Source of the DNA: Dolomedes plantarius
Lineage: Eukaryota; Arthropoda; Arachnida; Araneae; Dolomedidae
Assembly (NCBI GenBank): GCA_907164885.2
Contig: OU015493.1
Coordinates: forward strand, 54,423,802 to 54,487,801
Reading direction: 5' to 3'
Length of the DNA stretch: 64,000 nucleotides
Below are positions 51,959 to 63,595 of this stretch, in pieces. The first letter of the stretch is position 1; each line of letters opens with the position of its first letter. The notes under the pieces were generated by a model. That model had not been told where the DNA came from. It saw nothing but the letters and a program-made list of their open reading frames with translations, and searched no databases. Position numbers and translations under genes: made by a program.

Positions 51959-52639
51959 TATTTCTATTGTAGCCAACATGCTGGAAAAGTTCAAAAAGGG
52001 AGGCTGTTTGATGAGCCTCAAGATTCACTTTTATAACAGTCACCTTGATTTTTTCCCGTATAATTTGGGTGATGTCAGTGAGGAGCAAGGTGAGCGATTT
52101 CATTAAGATATTAAATTTATGGATAGACGGTATCACAGCCACTCAATCCCATAAATACCAATATCGTGGGAGATTACTGTTGGTCACTTCACCGAGAAGT
52201 TGAGCAAGCGATTCACAAGCGAAAAAGCAATATCAGGAGCTTTAAGGAGAAGAGGGAAACGAAATATAAGCCAATGCACGCATAAAACCTACGTAATGAA
52301 AAGGTATTTTCATGTTTATACTTGAATAAAAGTTTATTCATATGGTAACATTTATTTATTTTTATTTTCTATGGTATGCTCGGCTAATTTTTTAGTCTCC
52401 TACGAAATCCCATCGTGACGAAACTGTGGGTGACAGAAAAAAACTGAGTTCAGATACGGATTCAGCACCACACATTACACAAGAATCAGCTATTAACGTT
52501 AAAAAAGTTTTCAAAAAGTCATTTTTCGTTGGCCTTTTTTATGTTTGTCTGAGTTCTCTGAAGTTGTAGTCTAAAATTCTAAGAGAAATACAGCGAATTC
52601 TCTCAGCGCTTTAACTAGCTAAACTTCAGTAAACTAATA

Positions 52640-53940
52640 CAGAGGCTGTTCGCACATTTTTTAGACGATTTTGGTAAGCGGTAATAAAAAATCGTTTGCT
52701 GCAAAAGAAATAATTGCAATTGTACTATATTTTTAAAAGTGAGAATTATCGTCTGCGGCTTGAAAGTTTTGTTTTTATTCAAAATGGCGTTTTTAACAAA
52801 GCAGTGGTTCGAAGGCTTCATTTATGCTCTTTCCGAAGAGAAATATGCATACTCCGTTATCCAATAACGATGTGAGAGTCATGGTTTTGTGATATCTAAA
52901 GCGTCGATAGGTAATATCGTCAACAAGAAAGGAAAAATACGTCAAATTGGAGCCTCAAGTGGGACAAAAATTCCAATCAAGTATCCAAGGAAAAAACGGA
53001 CATCTTCGACTATTGCAAAGGTAGGTTGTTTCATGTTAAAAGAAAATCCCCCTAGTCAAAGGACAGTTCCAAAATCATTAAAACGCCCGGTGTCCACTGT
53101 AAACAAAATGATAAACGTTGATTTAAATCTTAAGAAAGCAAAAAAACGCAATGTGCATCGTCTTCTTCCAAATCATATCACTGAACGCAGGACACGCTGC
53201 AGAATTCTATATGAGAAACACTTACCCAAAGAAAAATGGAAAACAATTGTCACAATAGATGAATTATGGGTGTATTTAAATAATTGCAACAAAAAAAAGA
53301 TCCATTTATTATCATAAAAGGGGAGAAAAAAATTTAAGTACATGGTTCAAAGAATCGAAAGAAAGTTTTTCTAAGGGATTCATGATTGTTGCTGGTTTTT
53401 CTTATAATGGCAAGTTAAAAATAAAGAGAATGGAAAAAATGTCAAGATTAACTCCAAATACTATCAGGAACATATTTTATCGCCAATTTTTCTGAATGAA
53501 ATACCATCGCTTTACCCACAGTGCCATCAATCTGTGAGACTCCATCAGGACAAAGCTAGCAGTCACACATCAAAATCCACTGTAAATTTCCTGAAAGAAA
53601 TGGAACAAAAAACTGGTATCAAGGCCATACCCTTCACTGATATCCCTACTAAATCTCCCGATGTATCACCTATGGATTTTTGTGCTTTCGGACTTTTAAA
53701 ATCTGCATTATCCAAACGTCGTCCTAAAACCCTTACAGGACTCTGGAAAGCTGTTCAGGAGCAATGGGATAGAATACCTCTTCTGGCACTTCAAAAGGCA
53801 TTATTATCCTGGAAATTGCCTTTCGAAAGATAGTTCAGAATAAGGGATGTCAAATAGAACATTTAAAACACAAGAATTTTATGTAATTTAGTTTAGTGAA
53901 TACAATATACATCGTCTAAAAAATGTGTGAACAGCCTCTG
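52640..53940 (+). mobile_element. Mariner-like transposon with DD41D transposase
   Basis: Flanked by TA (52638-52639 and 53941-53942). The inverted repeats are 30 bases with one mismatch, starting CAGAGGCTGTTCGCACATTT on the left and CAGAGGCTGTTCACACATTT on the right strand. Length is 1301 bases. Confidence 0.9.
52784..53833 (+). pseudogene. DD41D mariner-like transposase, disabled
   Basis: Starts at ATG 52784 (MAFLTKQWFEGF) after the left TIR. TAA at 52865-52867 interrupts codon 28. The frame then stays open to 53317 through the DNA-binding region to the first catalytic Asp (TIDELWVYL; most relatives have Ala or Glu-Ala here). A frame change near 53290 and a second near 53430 follow, after which 53534-53833 gives LHQDKASSHTSK and PDVSPMDFCAFG. 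I count 41 residues between the second Asp and the Asp of PMD, so the signature is DD41D, rare compared with mariner DD34D and Tc1 DD34E. Confidence 0.8.
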
Positions 53941-53942
53941 TA

Positions 53943-54704
53943 CTAATTTCTGCGTGCTTGCTAGGTACATTAAAAATTCTAATTGCGTGATTTTTCAGTC
54001 CGTTTTTGCAAATACTGATGATAAAAAATTAGTCCAGAACAGAGACATGTATGTAGGCCGGTGAAAAGGGTAAGATTTGAAAACATCAAAGATCCGGCAC
54101 AAAAATGAAAACTGAAATGTATTGCACTTTAAATATTAATTACGGTAAATGGTTTCTAAATCCTTTCTCATTATTTAAAGATCGAAATCAGTTTTAAATG
54201 CAGTTTTATGTCAAATAAATTCCAGTTGAAGAATGAAGGACTATTTGTTGAGAAGATGTGCAAGACACAGTCATACGTTTAGGAATATATTTTTTATTTC
54301 ACGTTTATAGAACAATTGGGTAAGATATTCCTTTGAAACGTATACAGAATCCCTCGTTTTAACACTTATATCAGTAATGGTGTGGCTCCGTTGCAAGTGA
54401 TTAGGTAATTATTTTCAAATATTTTCAAATCGTTGCCAACACGGACTAACTAATTGTATTTCAAATTTTTAATTTAATTATAGGTAGAATACTTTTGTAT
54501 TTTATACATATATTACTACCACGTCATTGAAGAAGACGATAAAAGAAAGATATTTTATTAATAAAAATTACATAAATCCATTGCAATGTTTTATGAAAAG
54601 TATTTATTTTAGGATAACATTTTGTTTTAATCTTATTACAATCATGAAATGTCGTGATTGAGCCTAAATCTTTTTCGGTATATACATAACCTTCAATTTT
54701 CTGC
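53943..54704. other. Unique AT-rich DNA
   Basis: No gene or repeat recognised. Confidence 0.3.
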
Positions 54705-56076
54705 TACCGTCAACATGTGTAACTTTGTCCCATTTTTCATGTTTATTTCACAGGAAAAGCAAATAATAGTTGCAAACTAATTAAAATTTCATATGCTAAG
54801 TGGTTTGTATTATTTTGAACATATTTAACTGTAATATGAACCATTGTTAAAGTATATATACAAACTTTAAACAATTTTTAAATTTTTTAAAATTTTTGGA
54901 GTGGTACCTCTAATGTTATCTTGAATTAGGGCAACTTTGGCCCAGCTCTTTAAAACCAAACATTTAAATTGTTGCGATAGCTAAGGCCAATGTTAGACCA
55001 TGTACAATTATTTCAAAATTATCTATCAATAATAGCTTATCTAATCCAAGTTAATCTCAATCTTAAATTGGGAAAAAAATCAATAAATCAACATTTTTTC
55101 TATGCAAAACTGATTTTATTTTTAAATTACAAGTGGAATTTTCAAAGAAAAGAAAACAATTATAGATAAACAGTAAACGGCAATTTAACAGTCTTATATG
55201 TTTTGATGAATTGATAGTCCAAACTATGGAGAAGAAACATAATCCTGTTCTGGAACAATAAACTGATTCCTCTTTGACTCGATTTTCGGAGGATTGATTT
55301 TCTCACACACTTCTCCCCACTCATAATTTATACAGTCTTGTCTTTCTGGCCAACCCCAAAATTTGAGTTTTTTTTCATACATTCAATAGTCGGTTGATAT
55401 CTGTTAAACTTTAAATCTTTCCAGGATATTTAACACCATCGTACTTCAATAACAAAATAATTTACATCATACATGTACAAGTTCAGAGCATATATGTACA
55501 AATTCAGAGTCTGCATGTCTTTCAGATTTACTTGCTTGTTTGTAATGTTTTGTTTCTTACTTTCTGACGAGCTGGAGCATTGTCGCTTTCGCCTCTTTCA
55601 AACTGGACCCTTTTTAGAAGTAGAAGGAGTAGTTAGAGTAACTTAGGCCCAACTGCCATGTTGGGCCAAAGTTACCCCAAGACCTGGGACAAAGTTTGCC
55701 TAATGTAGTAAATATTCATTAGTTGGCAAACCACAAAATAAATCAGGATAATTACAGTGAAAATAGTTGAAATAATTAATAATAAACTGAGGCAATTCGC
55801 TTATCTGCTCTGAATTACGCACTCCATCGCATTTACAAGGAAAAGTTGGAAGACAACAACAATATACGTTTTAGTGATACCAAAGTGGAGCAGCACTGTA
55901 GTTGTTGTAAATTGAGGAACTACAAGATAAAACTATGAGAAACTCATGGCAGTACTGCCACCCATTGGCCCTTGCAATAAATAAGTGATAATCATTCTCT
56001 TTGTCTAGATACAGCACATACAATCTTTTTTCGTTTGTCAGGCTCGCAAGGGCCAAAGTTACTCCAGTTGACGGTA
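54705..56076 (-). mobile_element. Decayed DNA transposon with TACCGTCAAC ends
   Basis: The left end reads TACCGTCAACATGTGTAACT. The right end, reverse-complemented, reads TACCGTCAACTGGAGTAACT, followed by TTTGTCCC or TTTGGCCC. Related AACTTTGGCCC or GGGCCAAAGTTACCCC motifs recur inside, near 54928 and 55655. A coding remnant lies on the minus strand. The target duplication is unclear. Confidence 0.55.
55223..55460 (-). pseudogene. C-terminal coding remnant in the TACCGTCAAC element
   Basis: Read on the minus strand from about 55460, two frames give a plausible protein end: LKFNRYQPTIECMKKNSNF, then after a frame change WPERQDCINYEWGEVCEKI and VPEQDYVSSP before a TAG. The W-P-x-x-x-D-x-x-x-Y/W pattern looks like the C-terminus of a transposase, but I cannot name the family. 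Confidence 0.4.
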
Positions 56077-56339
56077 CTACATTTTACAATTATGCTCTCG
56101 CGCTTGAAAAGCATGCCAAGAATTTGAGCAGAAAAATTTCAGTTTTCCAGACATATGTTCTGCAATATTACTTCACCAAGCTGTTCTCTGAAACTTCTGT
56201 CTTTAGCTTCACAAATTAATTATTTGAGAAGCATGTTTCAGTTCTCAGGTAAAGGACCCTAATTTCAAACTTTTTTTGCTATGATGTCCAGAATTAGGGA
56301 TATAAAGTAAGCTCCTTCTTTGGGAGAGGCTTATAACAA
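56077..56339. other. Unique AT-rich DNA
   Basis: Nothing recognised. Confidence 0.3.
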
Positions 56340-56915
56340 ATTTACTTTTTCATCGTACTAACAAATAAGTGGTACAAATTAAATAAAACTAAATTAACTC
56401 AAAACACAAGAAAATGCGAATTTACAATGTTTACATTTTTCTATATAAATTTGATTGATAGAGTGAAAATGAAATTGATCCTAAGAAATATGTAACACAA
56501 ATTAAATGGAACTGAATTAACTCAAAACACAAAAAATGGGAAATTGCGGTATTACATTTTTTCAATATAAATTACGCTGATAGAGGTACAATGTAATTTG
56601 CCACTAAGAAATAAGTAACACAAATTAGATGGAACTGAGTTAACTCAAAACACACACAAAAAAATTGAGAAATTATAATATTACATTTTTTTCTGTATAA
56701 ATTACGCTGATATAGATAAAATGTAATTTATCACTAAGAATAAGTAACACAAATTAAATCGAATTGAATTAACTCAAAACATAATACATTATAAACTGAA
56801 ATATTACAATACATTCTAAATAAAAAGCGCTAATACAGAAACTACGTTACTCATCACTAAGAAATAAGAAAAATAAATTAAGGGGAATGAATTAACTTAT
56901 CCAATTAATGACAAA
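56340..56915. repeat. 123-bp tandem array, ~4.5 units
   Basis: ACAAATTAAAT and AACTCAAAACAC-type blocks recur with starts near 56374, 56497, 56620, 56749 and 56871, so the period is about 122-129 bases. The units are diverged, most strongly in the last. Confidence 0.8.
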
Positions 56916-57233
56916 TTACTACAATTTTCTTTATGTAAGGGGAGTTATTAGAGAAAATAAGTAACTGACGCATTTTCAGTGACCAGGTAAGTTTATCGAC
57001 TGGATTTCTTACATTAGTATTTTTGTAATAAACATTTGATAAAAATGAAAGCCTTTTTAAGAATGAGGACGAGTAAATGTACTCATTGTCGTGACATTAA
57101 AGTATTACAAACTTTTAAAATTCTACTAAATTTATAAAAGAAGATTATCTATAAGTATTAAATATATTTTCAAAGGAAAAGCATCATAACACCTGTTTAA
57201 ATCCTTTACCTTATATGGTTCTGTTTCTTATGT
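56916..57233. other. Unique AT-rich DNA
   Basis: Nothing recognised. Confidence 0.3.
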
Positions 57234-57237
57234 ACCC

Positions 57238-57744
57238 TGCGAATCCTCTAATGGTCCAGGCACAGTATAAAGTAATAGGCATAAATATAAATAATTCCTT
57301 TATTTTCTACGTAGAAGTAAACTAACATAGACCGACTTGGGGCTTCAAATGTTAACACAACAGTATCGCAACTTGCGGTACTAAGAAACTGAACTTTGAA
57401 GTCGTAATGAACCCTTTCAGACAGAATATACGTTCACTAGCAATACCCGTAACCATCGGGCTCTGAAATAACTATGGAAATCGTACAGCCACCTAGGCTA
57501 AATACTAATACGTACTCTATCAGTTAAATACCGCTATCACCTTCAATCTAACTTTTCTCGACTCTTTCGTATCTCTACTAATAGCGTAACGTACTACCAT
57601 ACAAATCTCCACTCCCTTCTTGGGCTCTTGCCAACTCAGCGTGCGTCACTTAAATAGACCAGACACCTGCTCCGAACTCACTTCGACTGGCCTGCACTGC
57701 GCAGCTACCAGCAATTTGCATCTGAGCAACACGCGAACCCTACA
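57238..57744 (-). repeat. Solo LTR with ACCC target duplication
   Basis: Starts TG and ends CA, and is flanked by ACCC at 57234-57237 and 57745-57748. Length is 507 bases. On the minus strand a TATA-like CTATTTAAG is followed much later by AATAAAGG, the order expected for U3-R. No internal retroelement sequence adjoins it, so it looks like a recombined solo LTR, probably Ty3/gypsy-type judging by the 4-base duplication. Confidence 0.6.
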
Positions 57745-57748
57745 ACCC

Positions 57749-58466
57749 TGTGAAGAATAGGAAATTCTTCAAGCAGTCAGCAGGGGAATATATGCGATGT
57801 GTCTTTGTCACAAGAGAGCTGCCTGCCCTTGGCAACAGAGGGGAGCGTGAAGAGGGTTGACCTCTGGTGTCAACTAAGTGACTGATGGTCATAGCCGGGC
57901 TGAGGGGCGGAGCTTCTCTCCTTGTCCACTGGCAAGAGGGTGTCACCCTTCGACAAAGGCCATATACCGAGAGTCGAGCATTCTTAAAGTACAAAGGGGT
58001 CTGTTCATTCCTCTGCGGGAGAAATTCTCGAACGTTGGAAGTAGCTGAAGTCCCTATTTCAACAAATCAGCGTCCAAGCAAATGAACCAACGCATGATAG
58101 GACGGAATATGTTTGAGAGGGAGGTGCTTAGAAATTTCGTGGAGAACCTCGGACAGAAACATAGTCAGATAGACTCGAGATCTATTCTCAGAAGGTGATT
58201 GACCTGCGGCCTTGGGCCAGATTACATTTTTTGGGAAATTGAATCCCGGGCTTAGTGCCGTTTCACGTAGTCAGTGGACTCTGACTGTTTGGGGAAGAAT
58301 CCTAACTCCCCGGTGCTTTAGAGCAGTTATGACTGTAATATTTCATGTACTAATTGAAGTGTGTAAATATTGTATATGATTAAATACTTTATTTAAAATC
58401 CTAAACTCCGTATTTTTGAATTAATCTATGTTCAGCTATCTGGGAGAAACTGCCCATATCGTCACA
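57749..58466 (+). repeat. Possible second LTR unit
   Basis: Begins TGTGAAGAAT and ends GTCACA, a TGTGA/TCACA inverted pair, with ATTAAA near the right end. GC is higher than the surroundings. Flanks AACCC and ATCCC match at four of five positions, so the target duplication is weak. It abuts the solo LTR on its left. Confidence 0.4.
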
Positions 58467-58764
58467 ATCCCATTCTTCATCCAATTAAAAAACCCCAAGA
58501 GATCTTTATTCTCCATATTTGCAATCGCATGTCTAATAATTCCAGAAATAAATTTCTCTTGATCTGACTATTTAGCATCTTATATGAAATTTTAAATAAT
58601 TTCAAGTGACTCATGTTTCTGTCTTTAAAAGCTTTAATTTTCTTTCCTATATTATCAGTTGAGCCCATTTCCATACCTTTTTTCAGCATAGGTCCAAATC
58701 TTTTAGTTTTACCCTTTATCCTCGTCCGGTACTTCGTCAATTACTAAATACAAAGTTTACTTAC
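58467..58764. other. Unannotated interval
   Basis: A minus-strand 87-codon Lys-rich frame is present but shows no domain. I see no support for a gene. Confidence 0.3.
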
Positions 58765-59027
58765 TTCTTTTGCTCGAACGTTCTCTTCTTGCCGAATCGG
58801 AAGAATTCTTATGCGTATTCAGTCTTTTATGTAGGCGCATGAATTTCTTTGGTCTGGAAACAGATATTTTTCGTTCATCGCTCTGCCTTGAATGGCTAAA
58901 ATAATACGCTTTTAGTTCCGAAGTATATGTGTGTGAATAAAGCTTTTGAGAATCAATTCGAATTTTCTGGGCTTTAGATTTGGCTTTACCGAGCGTGGGT
59001 GTCGTCTCACTCGTTGAAACCACCTGT
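58765..59027 (-). other. Exon-like Ser/Arg/Lys-rich frame
   Basis: On the minus strand, a frame opens near 59027 (VVSTSETTPTLGKAKSKAQK) and runs about 85 codons to NSSDSARRERSSKR. It is followed at once by a consensus splice donor GTAAGT. An acceptor-like AACAG precedes it, without a clear polypyrimidine tract. Composition suggests a low-complexity basic nuclear protein if it is coding at all. Confidence 0.25.
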
Positions 59028-59180
59028 TTCCATATTAAATAATTTTAAACGCTCAGCGTTGTGTTCTGTTAGTACAGTGATTCCCATCCAGTATGACATG
59101 GCACTTTAGGAGCCGTGAGATATTTTTTGGAGGGAATAAACAAAATACTATTAGTAAGGTACTTAAAATAAATATAAGCT

Positions 59181-59559
59181 AGGAGCGTGGTGGAGCAGTT
59201 GGCAAGAGCAGCGGGCCAGTGATCTGCACATCCCAGGTTCGATGCTCGAAGCTGGAAATCCATCACTGTATTCATTAATGGTGGCCGGGGAACGTAAAAT
59301 AGGTCTTGGCTACAATGTCCTCCAAGTTCTCAAATTTACCTCTGGAGGTGCGGGGTCAAGTGTTCCGGTCTCGTCACTTGACTCGGTTCAAAATTACGGG
59401 ACCGATGTTCTTCGAGGTCACGTCAGACTTCAGCCCTAGTGGTACCTCGCAACAAGTGAAGCTGCTTAATACCCTTCGCCATGGACCTAGGATGTGAGGA
59501 CCTAGGTCCTTTGGACTTGGTGTACGCTTTCCTACAACAAGGGGATTAGAAACAACAAG
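59181..59559 (+). repeat. SINE, family 2, full copy with target duplication
   Basis: Flanked by ATAAATATAAGCT at 59168-59180 and 59560-59572, an exact 13-base target duplication. Head with TGGAGCAGTTGGCAAG and B-box-like GGTTCGATGC, body shared with the minus-strand copies at 10941-11243 and 17658-17800. Its 3' part differs from those copies, suggesting a subfamily. Confidence 0.85.
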
Positions 59560-59572
59560 ATAAATATAAGCT

Positions 59573-59928
59573 GAATTTCTCTCACGCCTGATAGATTGTG
59601 GCAAAGATGGACACACTCGTTGTTGAGGATAAATAATTTACTTTCATACCCACAACTGTTAGGCCTGATATCAAATATTTGTGCTCTAAGCATCAATCCG
59701 AAATCTCACGTTAATAAAGCAAAACACTTTTTAGAGATTTCAATTGTAGATCTCTAATGTAATACAATACTAAATCCCATGGCTATTTTTTGAAACTGTA
59801 TTAATATATGCTATTCTAATTTTTATTTCTTATATCTTTTAACCTTCAGCTTACGGGGCCCATTTTTTTGATTCCCTCTTTAGAAAGGGAAATTTCATAG
59901 CCCCTTTGTAAAAACGACCATTAAGAGG

Positions 59929-60001
<73 letters not shown>

Positions 60002-60571
60002 AAAACTAGTAATTTTTCAATTCAATACTCTTTAACATTAAAAAACTATTAATTCTTCAATTTAGCATTCAAAATTACATACCCCATTTTAAACCCTCAA
60101 GTTATTTAATTCCCCTTGGGCATTCGTGTTAAATTCCAAAATATATTTCCAAATTCCAGTATTGTCGTCCCATTAAAACTTAGATAAAAACCCCTTGCGA
60201 TTTTATTCAAGATGGCTGACTTTTTAACGAAATTAAAGGGTGCGCCGCGTGGCTACCTAAATAGATCAGTTCAGCGCAAAAACAATAACTTTTAACCAAT
60301 CAACTATTAAGTCCACCTCTCTGTCACGTAATGAGGTGAATTAATAAAACTATTTGTCGTCTAAAATTAGACGCACTGTGTAAAAATCATCTCGCCATGT
60401 AACTCCCGGCGGATGAGCCGCTGAACTTAATAAATCTTTGGTTAAACGAATCGGCTGTGGTTCCTGTGTCTTAGATGGGAGATCTTTGCGGGAAGTAAAT
60501 TTAAATGCTTGTGATGCGGCCGGGCAACGTTCATCCACTCCGCCTTTATTTCTATCTCTTCACGCCCGCCG

Positions 60572-60617
<46 letters not shown>

Positions 60618-62160
60618 TCATTCTTGGGCCCGTATTCTTGGGATACATGATATCCCACCCCGTAAGGAAAAGGTTAATAAATGAATAAAATCAGCAGTGA
60701 GTAAGTATTCGTATAAATTTAATATGTCACTGATATATATTCCACTTATGGGATTTAATATATAAAACTATAATTCTAAAAATGATGCCCCAAATTTCTA
60801 ACATCATCCCTAAGGTTCCACAAACGTAAAGAGGTAAAATTGGTTAGTTGGTCGGTTGTGATGTAATTGTGCAAGGTCCTGAAAAGACAATCTGCCCCAA
60901 ACACATGTTAAAAGCAGAACCACAATGCATGTATAAAAAACTAACATACCAAAAAACGGTATAGGAAACAACATAAAATGTGACAAAAACGGTGAGATGT
61001 ATAAGAGGACAAAAATGAATAAAAGTCATACATAAAAGGTGATAAAACATTCAAATATAAGGGATGATAGAAATAGTCACGGTGACCTATTGGGAAAACC
61101 CCATCAGAAGTTAAAAACAACACATAAGGCAAAAGAAATGTTATTAAATTTGATAAAGCATGCCACTGTGCCAAAAAAAAGTTAAAAGGGGAAGAATGGG
61201 GAGATTCCCCCAATAAAGCATTGAGACTAGGTGAGAAAGAATTAAAATATTTTTGATAAAAACGTTTAAAACCTTTGCATTTAGTTAAAAGATGGAGAAT
61301 GGTTATAATTTCCCAACAAACCTTCCAAGAGAGCGTTTTCATTAAACAATAGATGTGCATGAGTCCGGCTGGTTAAAGAGGTAAGGAATCCTTGTAATAG
61401 CATTTTATTCGAGGATGGTGTTAAATCTTTGAAATGTTATACTTAGACAAAACGGAAAACCTGTAAAACAAACCACTTCTTCAAAATACACTTCTAGATA
61501 ATCGCTAATGCAGCATACAAATCATTGCACGACACCCGATATTTTCGAAGGAAAGATAAAATCTGTAAGGGACATCTACAGAATGTATCTTTCCTTCAAA
61601 ATCTGTAATGGATATCTATGTCTCTATTGAAAAAATTTCTATTCTGTACCCTTCGATTAACTGCTGCAATTGACAGCCACTCTTCCTGAACCTTATGTCT
61701 AATGTTTTGAGAGAGCCGTCAGAATATGTTTTAGCTGCAATGTGAACTAAGAAAAAAATAGTTCACGATTGGAAACAAATGTTTCTTTGAATCCTTTTCC
61801 TTATTCTTGGTGCCACGAATCAATCAAAACTTCTAGTAAACAACATCGGAAACCGTTTGTGCTTTATAAACTGAGTGATAGTTTCCTGGTGAAATTCTCA
61901 TTTATTTCGAGCACACCTTCTTTTACTCTCAAGACACGTAAAGTATAGAAATGTCAGTTTACTATAATAAACATTCATTATGAAAAAATACATTTTTTTC
62001 CCTAAACGCTGTTGTTATGAACTTAATATTGCATTCCTATACCCTCAATTAGTACAATATTGATTATTCTTTGATCTAAAATTAACATCAATATTTTTCA
62101 GTGATCAAGAATTACGTATACGTTTGCAATTATCACAATAACTATGTGTTAATAATTTAG
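59573..62160. other. Mostly unique AT-rich DNA
   Basis: Holds (AT)n at 59931-59994 and 60579-60617, and a two-unit ~40-bp repeat near 59998-60070 (ATTAAAAAACTA). The 62-codon minus frame at 60350-60538 has no domain. No gene recognised. Confidence 0.35.

Positions 62161-62161
<1 letters not shown>

Positions 62162-62213
<52 letters not shown>
62162..62213. repeat. (AT)n microsatellite
   Basis: About 26 AT units directly left of the pogo-like element. Confidence 0.95.
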
Positions 62214-62215
<2 letters not shown>

Positions 62216-62218
<3 letters not shown>

Positions 62219-62773
62219 TCGAACCTCCATATATCGAACTTCCCCATATCGAAATTTTCTATATATCGAACTCTTAGCAAATCTCAAATTCTAGTCTATC
62301 GAACTCTAGCAATATAGAAAAACTGTTTCTATATATCGAAAAAATCTCTATATATCGAAAATTTTTTTCCCGACATATTGGGAGATTTTAGTCCACTTTA
62401 GAATAAAATCTCCCAAATTTTGGCTTTTGAAATAATACGTCGTAGACTTCAATTCGCGGAAAATGTCCCTGATGAAGTTTTTAGTGGACTGAATAAATGC
62501 GAGCATTTCTTTGATGAACTTTCCGCACAAGTGGCTGTTTAGCAAGATATTCGTATTTTTTTTAGAAGAATGTAACTGGGATCACTGTAACCACTGTCCG
62601 GATTTTTTTAAGGTATATAGTACTCAATAAATCTTCCATATTAATTCATTTTTCAGTTATTAACTTTCATTTAATGCGATTCGCATATAAATTACAAATG
62701 GATAATACTAAGATCAATTCTATATATCGAAATTTTTTCCGGTATTTTGCTACTTCGATATATGGAGATTCGA

Positions 62774-62776
<3 letters not shown>
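62216..62776. mobile_element. Non-autonomous pogo/Tigger-like element
   Basis: Ends CAGTCGAACCTCCATATATC on the left and CAGTCGAATCTCCATATATC on the right strand are inverted repeats of about 25 bases; CAG ends and a TA target are typical of pogo-like elements. TATATCGAA recurs at least five times near the ends and could be repeated transposase sites. Length is 561 bases, too short for a transposase gene. Confidence 0.7.

Positions 62777-62842
<66 letters not shown>
62777..62842. repeat. (AT)n microsatellite
   Basis: About 32 TA units directly right of the pogo-like element. Confidence 0.95.
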
Positions 62843-62846
<4 letters not shown>

Positions 62847-63542
62847 TAAGTATGTGTTTCTCTATGTTCGGCCTCCAGGCGAATCTATGTCACTTACAGC
62901 CATACAATTTGGCACACAGGTAGTGCAGGCGATAAGTAAGTGCAAATCGAAGCCCAAATTTTCAATTATATTCTAGAAAAATTGTTATTCTTTTTTTATG
63001 CAATATTTGGTTCCATTTGCGCTAAGTCTGCTAGATGGCCCTATGGGATATGTCAAGAGTGATACAATATACGCTGTATCCAGTGTGACACATTATCTTT
63101 GAGCTATTTATTGTTGTGATTGATGTAGTCTATACTCGATATTTTAATATATATGTGATACTATCCGGGCTTCGTACGTCTAGCCGGTCGGTTTAGGGAC
63201 TCGCTCCCTTCAGCAATCATCGTCAGAAAATGGAAACACTAAAAAATAACGAATAGAGGTATTTCAATTTTGTGGATACGCATCCCACGTCCTGCAAACA
63301 GTCGCAACATTGTTTTCCTGAAAAATTCTTTTGCTTCCCCAACCCCCGGAGAGAAGTTACCTTCTCCTCCCCGCGTATGGGTGAAGAAATGGTTGTTTGA
63401 TGTCCGGAACTGGTCGAAAATAAAAAAAAATGACCTCGGGAAAGGAATTAACTAAAAACAGGATTACATATCCCTTATTAAAAACAAAATCGGTTGAAAT
63501 ACCTATATTCGTTGTTTTTAATTAATTATTTTCCCGTGGTCC

Positions 63543-63595
<53 letters not shown>

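Larger units (their letters stand above)
49985..52280 (+). pseudogene. Repeat-family protein fragment split by a Tc1 element
   Basis: From about 49990 one frame shows FPCFLCEQD (a C-x2-C pair), a TGA near 50055, then an open stretch from about 50087 with LPLLHIKLGLMKQF, FKYLCQKFPHLSEAKL and a VTKFLGNKKDP motif, ending where the Tc1 element enters at 50417. The same protein resumes at 51961 with ANMLEKFKKGG, HSHLDFFPYNLGD-like sequence (HLDFFPYNLGD) and SEEQGERFH, then a TAA. After a frame change near 52130 it gives DYCWSLHREVEQAIHKRKS. I recognise a large unnamed arthropod family, usually multicopy, but not its function. It lacks the upstream half I would expect, so it was already partial. 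Confidence 0.65.

Noticed and set aside
60350..60538. 62-codon minus-strand frame
   Set aside because: Composition is somewhat gene-like, but there is no domain, no splice border and no start context to support it.
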